Shown here piece after piece: positions 23,819 to 32,397 of a DNA stretch of 64,000 nt. The stretch lies in NCBI RefSeq assembly GCF_963259705.1, contig NC_081840.1, positions 150,658,282-150,722,281 on the forward strand. Direction: 5' to 3'. Below the pieces are notes generated by a model. The model did no database searches, had not been told where the DNA came from, and was given only the letters and a program-made list of their open reading frames with translations. Position 1 is the stretch's first letter; the number at the start of each line of letters is the position of its first letter. The translations under genes and the position numbers were made by a program. This DNA is from Myotis daubentonii (taxonomy: Eukaryota > Chordata > Mammalia > Chiroptera > Vespertilionidae).

Positions 23819-24236
23819 GAAATGCTGAAAGGTATCCTTTAAGGAGAGGAAGAAGAAGAAAAAGGTACAGATACAAATTATGAACAACAAATATGCATCT
23901 ATCAACAAGTGAACCTAAGAATCAAGTGAATAAATAATCTGATGAACAGAATGAACTGGTGATTATAATAGAATCAGGGACATAGAAAGGGAATGGACTG
24001 GCTATTCTTGGGGGGGGAAGGGGTGTGGGGGATGGGGGAAGAGACTGGACAAAAATCGTGCACCTATGGATGAGGACAGTGGGTGGGGAGTGAGGGCGGA
24101 GGGTGGGGTGGGAACTGGGAGGAGGGGAGTTATGGGGGGATAAAAGAGGAACAACTGTAATAATCTGAACAATAAAGATTTAATTTAAAAAAAGATAATT
24201 AAGGGATAAAGAAGAAAAAAATAAGAAAATATTTTA

Positions 24237-24509
24237 AAAAATCAAAAAAACAAAACAAAGTATTTTAGTTTATTAAAATAGAAAAATATTTAGTGTATGA
24301 GTATCCATGAGGCATAAACTTTTATTGATCTTGTGTTCTCTTCACAGTGAATTGAGCTTTTGTCCTGAACTATATAGATGCTTACCTTTTCCTGGAATGC
24401 CTAACATCACCAGGCTGTGCTTCCTCCCAGGACCCGATGACATCCAACTAGGAGACTGGTGCCAACCTGGGTCATAACACTTTACAGTCTGTGAATAACT
24501 GTTTCTTTA
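24237..24509. other. No recognisable feature
   Basis: AT-rich sequence following the LINE tail. Confidence 0.4.
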
Positions 24510-24770
24510 CCTGTCTTTCCTTGGTTTGACTATAAGCTCATTGAGATCATGAAGTAAAACTTGTATTCCAAGCAACTAATTTATTGCCTGTTATATATTG
24601 TACACAAATGAATGATTACTTTTGAACATGACAATTTGTTTTATTTTATATAAATAACATTTTATTACTCTACTCATTAATGTATATATTTATTCTGCAA
24701 GCATTGATTAAGAATCTGCTCTGCGTAATGCATGGTTGATTGTGTGTGGTCCTGGAGATACTCTCACTGT
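24510..24770 (+). mobile_element. L2 3' end and adjoining ancient repeat
   Basis: 'gactataagctcattgagat' followed by 'ttattgcctgttatatattg' and 'aatgaatgatta' matches the L2 3' end. A further stretch at 24,695-24,770 ('gcattgattaagaatctgct', 'gtcctggagatactctcact') has the look of the related ancient L2/MIR consensus. Confidence 0.6.
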
Positions 24771-25019
24771 AATTTTTTTCTTCTAACTGTAAATTTAAAC
24801 TTATCTCTAGCCCTGAATTTCAAATGGTGTGAAAAAGTGCTTATTTGTCTGAACTGTTCTTCATACATTTTAACTTTCTTAGGATATATGTAATAAATCT
24901 TTTAAAGACAATCTCTTCATTCATTTGCAATATTTCAGCCTTTGTGAGAGAGAAGAACCAGTCAGGGATATTCCAATGAAAAGGGATAAAGCAGGAAAAG
25001 TATAAAATACATTTTAGTT

Positions 25020-25115
25020 ATCATTCTCATTGATTTACTGAGTGACCTTGAACACATCACTTTACATAAATATATCTCTCTTTCTCAATTTTTCAAGTAA
25101 GCTTAATTTTAGTTT
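25020..25115 (+). mobile_element. MIR SINE fragment
   Basis: 'actgagtgaccttgaacaca' then 'tcactttacataaatatatc' and 'tctttctcaatttttcaag' correspond to the MIR core. Confidence 0.55.
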
Positions 25116-25224
25116 CAATTGCTTACCTAACAGAAAACTCAAACTCCTTTAAATCTCAAAAGAAAGATAAAGAGAATAATAGATATGCATTTTTCTCTTA
25201 ACTCTTTATAGAAATTGGCTGAAT

Positions 25225-26076
25225 AAATCCAACATCTTGGATTTGCATCCAACAATATGCAAATTGACCATCATGCCGTAATGGTCAAAATGGCTGCACC
25301 CACAGTGGAGATGGGGATTCCATAACACAAGATGGCTGCGCCCACAGCGGAGACCAAGTTTCTGTAAAGAGACTTAATGAGCAATCAGCAGGGACCTGAG
25401 GCTGTGCCCCCTGCCCCAGTGCCAGGCTGGGGACCTCAGGCCACACCCCCTGCCTGGCAGGGCTTGATGGGGGACCTCAAGGCATGACCCCCACCCTGGA
25501 CCAGGCCAGAGGACCTGAGGGCACGCCCCCCACCTGGCGGGGCTTGATGGGGACCTCAAGGTATTGCCCCTGTCCCAACCCGGGCCAGGGGACCTCAAGC
25601 CATGCACCCTGCCCTGGGCTGGGGGACCTGAGGCTGCGCCCCATGCCTGGCGGGGCTTGACAGGAGACCTCAGGCTGTGCCCCCTGGCCCAGGCCAGGGA
25701 ACTTCAAGACACACACCCCACCCCGGGCCAGGGGACCTCAGTGCACGCCCCCCACCCCAGCAGTGGACCAGGAGACCTTAGGCCATGCCCCCATCCTGTG
25801 GGGCCAGCCAGGTCTGGATCTAGCCCAATGAGGGTGGGGCTGGCTAGGTCTGGGTCTTGTGAGATTTCAAGGTGCATGTGAATGGGCAGGGCCTTCACTC
25901 TGGTTCCTGTGGCGCGTTCCAGACTCTGACAAGAGGAAGATTTTCATATACATTTTACTAATTTTCTTTCATCTCTGACACTTCTATTATAGAGAAAGGG
26001 CAAATAGCAATATTAAAATATTTCCTCTAATTAATTCCCTTTTAATGTGCATGAATTTCATGCACCAGGTCACTAG
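25225..26076 (+). mobile_element. Large HeliBat-type Helitron (E)
   Basis: The 5' side is marked by 'aatatgcaaattgaccatca' (about 25,252), but the extreme 5' TC is degraded. The 3' end is 'gtgcatgaatttcatgcacc' then 'aggtcactag' at 26,076. Just inside it lies the AT-rich segment 'agaaagggcaaatagcaata', shared by many HeliBats. It contains a GC-rich minisatellite and a YY1-like AAGATGGCTGC at 25,329. Confidence 0.85.
25390..25790. repeat. GC-rich minisatellite inside Helitron E
   Basis: About seven degenerate units of roughly 50-65 bp, each with 'ggggacctcaaggcatgccc'-like sequence followed by 'cctggcggggcttgatgg' or 'ccgggccagg'. Unit length varies. Confidence 0.85.
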
Positions 26077-26829
26077 TTATATTATAATTAGAAGTAGAAG
26101 ATACAAGATAGTTACAAAGCTGACATTTTGGAGAGGATAATGAAAATAATTTACCCTAACATATTTTCTTTTTTTTTAACTTAACATATTAGACATGTCT
26201 AAGTATTTATAAGTTTCATTTAACAGTGTTTGTTTTTGCTAGTGTCCTTTTGAATCTTTTACATATGTAGTAGACTTTGCATAATAGTTAAATTTAAGAA
26301 CTCAAATTGAGAAGTAAAGTTAATAGCCTATAATATAGTAGTCTTTAGAGTTGAAACTGTTTTATATTGTGCATATTTATATGTTTAAGAATATTTGTGG
26401 AATAAAGAAGCCCTGTTAGTAATAAAAGGCAACCACAGGCCTGCTGAATAAAATAACCATAGTGGATTATATATGTAATGGCTAAAACAGAAAAGAATAA
26501 TCAGAACTGCTCTCTTTTAGTCCCCAATAAAATAAGTGCAAAAATTGAGTAAATGCTTATAAACTTTTATGGCAATTCAACAGAATAATTTTTATTCAGT
26601 TAAATCTAATTATTATTTAAAAATGTGACCTGCATCTTATATGTTCTGAATTTTCTTTTTTTCTTTTAATTTTTCAATAATTAAGTTTAACAAATTTTAT
26701 TTTATAAAAGTGTGGTCTGTGATGTACTGGAATAATAACATACATACATACATACATACATATGTACATAAATGTCTCATCCTTCCCTTTTAGAAAGTAT
26801 GAAAAGTGCTATTTCTATTTTCTTTAATG
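26077..26829. other. No gene; contains a short (TACA)n run
   Basis: AT-rich. A (CATA)n microsatellite lies at 26,738-26,765. Nothing else is recognised. Confidence 0.5.
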
Positions 26830-26995
26830 ACCCTATTTGACATGTAGAACTGATGTAACTATCCTCACTCACATATAAAAAATACATATCTCAGAGAGAT
26901 TACATAATGTTATTAGGATTCAGAGAAAGTAAGTGTTGAAATAAAACTCCAAGTTTTATTACTCTGTATTTTATGCTTTTTCCATATATAACACA
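26830..26995 (-). mobile_element. MIR SINE, minus strand
   Basis: On the plus strand, 'tctcagagagattacataat' then 'gttgaaataaaactccaagt' and 'attttatgctttttccat' align in order with the reversed MIR consensus. It is ancient. Confidence 0.55.
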
Positions 26996-27109
26996 CTATC
27001 ACAGAAAGTGGTACTCATGTTAAAAAATTTATTTACGTAGAAAGACTAGGTAAATCTTGCTTAGTTCTTAGCATGGGGAGAAACATCAAGAAGTTAAAAG
27101 ATAACAATA

Positions 27110-27500
27110 TCTACCTACATATCCATCTTTCTATTATCTATTTACTAGAGGCCAGGTGCACAAATTCATGCATGGGTGGTATCCACCAGCCAGCCTGTCC
27201 CCAGCCGGCAGGGCCAGCCGGGAGGAGGGGCCATGGGTGGTTGGCCAGCTGGCTCCACCCCTGATCAGGTTGGGTGGGTAATCGGGAGCAGGGGCAGCCC
27301 GGGGGAGGGGCTGCAGGCAGTTGGCCACTGGCCCCGCCCCCTGGTCAAACTGCCAGTCAAACTCCTGGTTGAATTCCCAGTCAAGGGGACAATTTGCATA
27401 TTAGCCTTTTATTATATATGATGATCATCTATCATCTATCTATCTACTTATCTATTATCTGTCTATATATTTATTTACTATCATCTATCTATGCATCTAT
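27110..27500. repeat. (TATC)n microsatellite interrupted by a Helitron
   Basis: Tetranucleotide TATC/ATCT units occur at 27,118-27,142 and continue at 27,421-27,500. The gap is exactly the minus-strand Helitron F. Confidence 0.85.
27145..27421 (-). mobile_element. HeliBat-type Helitron (F), minus strand
   Basis: On the minus strand it starts TCATATATAATAAAAGGCTA, contains 'atatgcaaattgtccccttg', and ends 'ggcctctag' at 27,145 (seen as CTAGAGGCC). It is the same subfamily as Helitron A at 6189. It is the only Helitron of the twelve in minus orientation. Confidence 0.92.
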
Positions 27501-27712
27501 TTGAAGTCAGATCTCAAATTCAAAGCAACATTTAAAATTGTCTAAATACAGGAAAGAAGGAAGTAAAGTTCAATGTTGAAAACTTTATGGTAGTGTAAGG
27601 AAAAAGAGGAGGTGAAGTATAGATGTATTTGCATATATATTTCATATATATGGAAAATAAGTGGGAAAAACAGGTCTTAAAAAAGGAGAAATACAAAATT
27701 GATGTGATTAAT
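27500..27712. other. Spacer before the ERV
   Basis: AT-rich, with nothing recognised. Confidence 0.4.
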
Positions 27713-27718
27713 GTTGAG
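27713..27718. repeat. Target-site duplication of the ERV, left copy
   Basis: GTTGAG immediately precedes the LTR. The same six bases follow the other LTR at 30,164-30,169. A 6-bp duplication is typical of class II (beta-like) retroviruses. Confidence 0.95.
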
Positions 27719-28498
27719 TGCCGGGGTCCAACCCCAGCAGGTCCAGGGGTCCCCAAAGGTGTGGACGGAGTCGGCGAAGAAGGAAGGACACGGAGACAGC
27801 GTTCAGTTGATCAGCAGCCTAGCTAGGATCTCCAGCCCGGATCTCCAGAGAGGTTCTGCTTCGGATCTCCAGAGAGGCTCTGCTTTGGATTTCCAGCGAG
27901 GTTCTGTAGCCATGTTCCCTCGTTAGGATCTCCAGCCAGGCTCTGTACAGGTCCTCCAGTCAGGTTCAGTCACCAGGTTCTAGTCAGGTTCTCTTGCCAA
28001 TTTCTGCAGTCAGGTTCAGTCCAGGATCCCTTGCCATGTTCTCCCGCTAGGCTCTGTCTCTAGGCTCCGAGGCCAGTCCCTCTCCAGGATCCTCCGGCAT
28101 GCTCTCTCCAGCAAAGTTCTTCTGTCTCTAGGCTCCGTGTAGGTTCTGTCTTCTGAATTCTGTCTCCTGAGTTCTGAGTGTTTCTGTCTTGTTACAACTG
28201 TATTTATACCAGTTGATTCAATCCTATCAATCTCTATTACAAAGGTTAGGGCGTTTCTTATCTCCATTCCAGGGAGAAAAGATTATGTAGTTTAAGCATG
28301 ATTGTTCGTAGTTAAAGGGATTAATTACCCGCCTGGCACTTAGTTGAGGGGTTTTATTCCCTCCCTAACTTTCAGGGGAAAATCCCTATCTGGGGATTCA
28401 ACCTTTCACAGCGCCAAGAAGGTGAGCAAACATATTAAGAACCGTATGCCATATATGCCAGGTCCCTTGAAACAGCAAGGATGGACCGGCTCCCGGCA
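27719..28498 (-). repeat. ERV 3' LTR (780 bp)
   Basis: Bounded by TG and CA, with terminal inverted repeat TGCCGGG/CCCGGCA. Read on the minus strand, U3 starts at 28,498, a TATA box (TATAAATA) lies at 28,208-28,201, and R/U5 follow with several imperfect 26-bp repeats on 'ggatctccagagaggttctg' (27,827-27,905). The only AATAAA on the minus strand (28,358-28,353) lies upstream of the TATA box. Confidence 0.95.
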
Positions 28499-28510
28499 AA
28501 TTCCCCCTTT
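28499..28510 (-). promoter_or_regulatory. ERV polypurine tract
   Basis: On the minus strand AAAAAAGGGGGAATT directly abuts the 3' LTR. This is the standard primer for plus-strand DNA synthesis in retroviruses. Confidence 0.9.
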
Positions 28511-28722
28511 TTTATTTTTTAAAAGCAAGCATTAAAAAGAAAAACCTGAAACGCTCTCTTGTATCCATTTTAAGAGTAGGATTGGCGCTTTCTGCTATTA
28601 CCTGAGTCCTGATCTATCACCCCAGGGAGAGCTTGCCAATCCTGCACTTTCCCGGGGTGGAAAGGCTGCAGTGGGGTTAAGGATAAGGCTCCTTGGGCCT
28701 ACCTTCTCCCATGCCTCTACAT

Positions 28723-29025
28723 TTACCTTTCCGGCACCTTTCCTTCCTCAGAAAAGCATGGACGTATATCTTGTATAAAATGTTCCATCTGACTGGGAGT
28801 AACCTTAATTCCTCTGCTAGCAAGCATATGTGTTAAAAGATCAATACGGAGTCTTTTTTTCTTTAGACTCAGTATGGCACATCTTCTTAATCTAAAGATC
28901 AATACAGAGTCTTCTTTCTTTGGACTCAGTATGGCACATCTTCTCAATCTAAGAATCAATACAGAGTCTTCTTTCTTTGGACTCAGTATGGCACATCTTC
29001 TCAATCTAAATTCTGTACTATCCAC
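28723..29025 (-). pseudogene. ERV gag (matrix) start remnant
   Basis: A 100-codon frame on the minus strand, the only coding-like sequence between the LTRs. Its distal part (about residues 60-96), with LLTHMLASRGIKVTPSQ followed by an aromatic-helical segment and a P-C-F-S-E-E-G motif, resembles the first helices of beta-like retroviral matrix protein. The N-terminal part is three copies of a 19-residue repeat beginning RLRRCAILS. The third copy differs by one extra base in a T run, which changes the frame entering the matrix-like part. The frame stops soon after, and capsid and everything beyond are gone. The start at 29,025 is only the first ATG and may not be used. Confidence 0.6.
28838..29009. 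repeat. Three tandem 57-bp units in the ERV internal region
   Basis: Units at 28,838-28,895 (58 bp, one extra T), 28,896-28,952 and 28,953-29,009. The last two are almost identical and each is 19 codons long. Confidence 0.95.
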
Positions 29026-29070
29026 CTTCTTACCCTACTTATCCTCTATAGGGGGGTCTGTAGCACCCTG

Positions 29071-29363
29071 GTGGAGTCCTATCCGTCCCGAGTGTGGGGT
29101 TCTCAATGGGGGGGGCTTACCTAAGGGAATCCTGTTCCAGGGGTTCCCAAAGGTGTGGACGGAGTCGGCGAAGACTATCCACCCTCTTCCTACGGTGGAG
29201 TCTGATCCGTCCCGAGTGTGGGGGTTCTCAATGGGGGAGGGGGGCTTACCTAGGGGAATCCTGTTCCAGGGGTTCCCAAAGGTGTGGACGGAGTCGGCGA
29301 AGACTATCCACCCTCTTCCTATGGTGGAGTCCTATCCATCCCGAGAGTGGGGCTTACGTAGGG
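29071..29363. repeat. Tandem leader repeats of the ERV
   Basis: Units starting at 29,071, 29,195 and (partial) 29,324, with spacing of 124 and 129 bp. Each full unit holds a copy of the LTR segment 'ccaaaggtgtggacggagtc'. Each of the three also holds 'cttacctaagg', 'cttacctagg' or 'cttacgtagg', which on the minus strand reads as a splice-donor-like (A)GGTAAG. Confidence 0.92.
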
Positions 29364-29381
29364 GTCCCTGTTCGGGCGCCA
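29364..29381 (-). promoter_or_regulatory. ERV primer-binding site for tRNA-Lys
   Basis: On the minus strand TGGCGCCCGAACAGGGAC is complementary to the 3' 18 nucleotides of tRNA-Lys3. It lies 2 bases inside the 5' LTR. It fixes the orientation of the element as minus and identifies the primer used for first-strand synthesis. Confidence 0.95.
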
Positions 29382-29383
29382 GA

Positions 29384-30163
29384 TGCCGGGGTCCAACCCC
29401 AGCAGGTCCAGGGGTCCCCAAAGGTGTGGACGGAGTCGGCGAAGAAGGAAGGACACGGAGACAGCGTTCAGTTGATCAGCAGCCTAGCTAGGATCTCCAG
29501 CCCGGATCTCCAGAGAGGTTCTGCTTCGGATCTCCAGAGAGGCTCTGCTTTGGATTTCCAGCGAGGTTCTGTAGCCATGTTCCCTCGTTAGGATCTCCAG
29601 CCAGGCTCTGTACAGGTCCTCCAGTCAGGTTCAGTCACCAGGTTCTAGTCAGGTTCTCTTGCCAATTTCTGCAGTCAGGTTCAGTCCAGGATCCCTTGCC
29701 ATGTTCTCCCGCTAGGCTCTGTCTCTAGGCTCCGAGGCCAGTCCCTCTCCAGGATCCTCCGGCATGCTCTCTCCAGCAAAGTTCTTCTGTCTCTAGGCTC
29801 CGTGTAGGTTCTGTCTTCTGAATTCTGTCTCCTGAGTTCTGAGTGTTTCTGTCTTGTTACAACTGTATTTATACCAGTTGATTCAATCCTATCAATCTCT
29901 ATTACAAAGGTTAGGGCGTTTCTTATCTCCATTCCAGGGAGAAAAGATTATGTAGTTTAAGCATGATTGTTCGTAGTTAAAGGGATTAATTACCCGCCTG
30001 GCACTTAGTTGAGGGGTTTTATTCCCTCCCTAACTTTCAGGGGAAAATCCCTATCTGGGGATTCAACCTTTCACAGCGCCAAGAAGGTGAGCAAACATAT
30101 TAAGAACCGTATGCCATATATGCCAGGTCCCTTGAAACAGCAAGGATGGACCGGCTCCCGGCA
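29384..30163 (-). repeat. ERV 5' LTR (780 bp)
   Basis: Identical to the copy at 27,719-28,498 with a constant offset of 1,665 bp and no gap. TATA box at 29,873-29,866 on the minus strand. As the promoter LTR it would drive transcription toward lower coordinates. Confidence 0.95.
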
Positions 30164-30169
30164 GTTGAG
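30164..30169. repeat. Target-site duplication of the ERV, right copy
   Basis: GTTGAG, identical to 27,713-27,718. Confidence 0.95.
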
Positions 30170-32103
30170 GCTTTATTTTCATTACTACCAATTAAAAGCT
30201 GATGGTGTGGTATAATCCTAAAGTTAGATTTTTAAATGCACTGGATTGTCCTAGTCAGGGCTTGGGGGTTTCAATACAACCATGTTGTTGCATGAAGTAG
30301 CCTTGTACTCTTTATTTGGAGAAAATTTAAAGTTTAGCAATATTTAGGGATAAAGTATTCCTTCTTGGGTGGTGTTTCTCCTTTGGTCTCTCAGGTGACC
30401 TAGACAGCCCTCCAATGAAGACGTTATTGGCACCAATGCCACCTGGGGAACTTGGTCCACAGCCTGAGGCAGTATTTGTCCACCATCTAAGAAAACAAGA
30501 TCAAAATATCAGGAGCTAATAACTTGGACATTGTTAATTAATGCTTGCAAAATGCTTTTAGTGATGATGCTGACAGGTTTGTTATATGAGAAAATAAATA
30601 CAGCTAAATTAGAAACAACCAGAAATACAAAGTAGAAAAAAGCAAACAAAGGCTCAGTGCTTTAAGGTTTTAGAGCTTTGGCCACACTGTGACTTCCTAG
30701 AAGCTGTCCTCAGTAAGGCGATATTATAATGAACCCCACAGTTGAGGCTGTCATTCCGAAGATACTTTGGATTTAATTCTCCATAAACTGGGGAGAAGTC
30801 TGCATGAGATTTGTTATGGAGCGTGACGATGGTTGATTAAGTCACTGATAAGTCCTATATCTGCAAACTTGGAAGATAAATTAGATTTCAGTTTTGTTTC
30901 GTAATATGTCAAATTTGCCAGCTGGAGAAACAGCTTATGCCCAACCAATGATTGTTTTGTGAAAAATAAAGTACTATAACTATCTGGTGACAGATACCTT
31001 GAATTACTGACATATGGATGGTCCCTAGAATTTTAAATGATTTACTAGCTGATATCTTGCTATTTAGCCAGATTTTAGTGACATGAGTGTGTAACAAATA
31101 TCAACTCAAATAGCCGTGACATTTGCTTCCTGTGAAGTCATTTTGAACATACTATAGTTTTACCTAATGAAATTATAAGATTATAACTTTCCATTTACTG
31201 CACACACACACAAAAAAAATATCAATGCAGAGTACTAAATTTATTGTCATTTTAAGTACATGTACTTGTTTTTCAAGAAAGTAGAATTATTAATTTAAAA
31301 AATTACACATTAAATATATTATTGCATCATTATTTCACCTATAGGCTTTCAAAAAATATATTTCTTTCATTAGTAGGATACCTATGACTTAAAGATTGTA
31401 CTTAAGGATTGTGTTAATGCTTCTTTCACCCCAGTGACCTGAGCCTTTTGGTAAATTCTGTCCTGATATTAGTTTTCGTAAGTCAGGAAACATTTTCCAC
31501 ATGTCATGAAGCTTGGTCCAAAGGGAGTTCAGAACCACAGTGCTCATGCTTCATTATCATCATTCTGGGTGAAGTGAAAGCCCCTCTCAGTGACAGCACC
31601 CATCTGAGAGCTCAGACAGAGCAGTTTTGTACATTATTGTTCCCTTCTTAGGTCAGCTGCCTCCTTGGACTGGGATCATTTCACAGTTTTTATTAAAATT
31701 ATGATGAAAGAACAGCTGAAAAAATAAACAGTTGTCTGAGTGAACCTTATTTAATGCCATCAAAGAAAAATTATCTGTCCCAGAGCATTATAGTGCAATT
31801 AAACATCCAAAATGAACATCTAAAAGTAAGCAGAGGCATGAGAAGTTGCTGAGGACCCCAGAAATATATTACTTTTGGTAAATAATGCAACAAAGAAAAA
31901 AATATGAAGAAATGCCGAAATTAGAAAATTATTTCAAAATTAGAAGAGAAAAACCACTGTGAAGAACTGTAACAAAAACATAGAAAGGAGGGAAAAATGA
32001 AAGTAGAATAAATATCTAAAGCTAAAATAATTGAAAATAGACATCAAAATTGTATAATTATTAATGCATTCATATATATTAACATTTAGGCATGTTAAAA
32101 ACA
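30170..32103. other. No gene or recognisable repeat
   Basis: About 1.9 kb of unique-looking AT-rich DNA. Confidence 0.5.
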
Positions 32104-32397
32104 TCTATCTATATAAAACCCTAATATGCAAATTGACCAAACAGCAGAACAACCCGCAAACGACTGTTTGCTATGACGTGCACTGGCCACCGGGGGGCAG
32201 ACACTCAACACAGGAGCTTCCTGCAGGCCCTGACCAGAGGTGGGGGGCTAGGCCAGTGAGTGGACGGCACCAGGCCAGGCAAGGCAAGTGTGAGCAGGGG
32301 CCCTAATCACCCCACAGGTAGCCCCACAGTTTGGCCCTGATCGCCAGCCAGGCCTAGATATCCTACCCATGCACTAATTTCATGCACCGGGCCTCTA
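32104..32397 (+). mobile_element. HeliBat-type Helitron (G) with CTCF-like motif
   Basis: 5' TCTATCTATATAAAACCCTA then 'atatgcaaattgacc'. 3' 'catgcactaatttcatgcac' then CGGGCCTCTAG at 32,397. Between them lies the shared block 'gctatgacgtgcactggcca'. Confidence 0.93.
32184..32202 (+). promoter_or_regulatory. CTCF-like motif in Helitron G
   Basis: TGGCCACCGGGGGGCAGAC matches the CTCF core consensus TGGCCACCAGGGGGCGCTA at most positions, including the CCAC-x-GGGGGC core. Whether it is bound is inferred only. Confidence 0.5.

Larger units (their letters stand above)
22600..24236 (+). mobile_element. HAL1-like element (ORF1-only LINE), split by a SINE
   Basis: An L1 ORF1-type C-terminal coding remnant (23,484-23,818) passes directly into a G-rich 3' UTR, then AATAAA (about 24,171) and an A-rich tail (24,180-24,236). 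There is no ORF2 between them. That order is the hallmark of half-L1 (HAL1) elements, which are known to have been active in vesper bats. The 5' limit is uncertain: non-repeat-looking sequence from about 22,600 is cut by a SINE and may belong to it. Confidence 0.6.
27719..30163 (-). mobile_element. Non-autonomous class II endogenous retrovirus, minus strand
   Basis: A complete provirus-like unit of 2,445 bp: 5' LTR (29,384-30,163), tRNA-Lys primer site (29,364-29,381), a repeat-rich leader, a gag-start remnant (28,723-29,025), a polypurine tract (28,499-28,510) and 3' LTR (27,719-28,498). Most of gag and all of pro, pol and env are absent, leaving 885 bp between the LTRs. The two LTRs are identical over all 780 positions when compared line by line, and a perfect 6-bp duplication flanks the unit. 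It therefore inserted very recently. Having no enzymes of its own, it must have been packaged and reverse-transcribed by a related virus. I do not name the family. Confidence 0.95.

Noticed and set aside
25477..25898. Several 60-105 codon frames on both strands
   Set aside because: All are shadows of the GC-rich Helitron E minisatellite.
28016..28267. 83-codon arginine-rich frame present identically at 29,681-29,932
   Set aside because: It lies within the LTR across the TATA box. Identity merely reflects the identical LTRs, and there is no sign of a U3-encoded protein family.
28874..29491. 205-codon plus-strand open frame
   Set aside because: It runs antisense through the ERV repeats and into the LTR. 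Its length comes from the tandem units lacking stops, and it resembles no protein.
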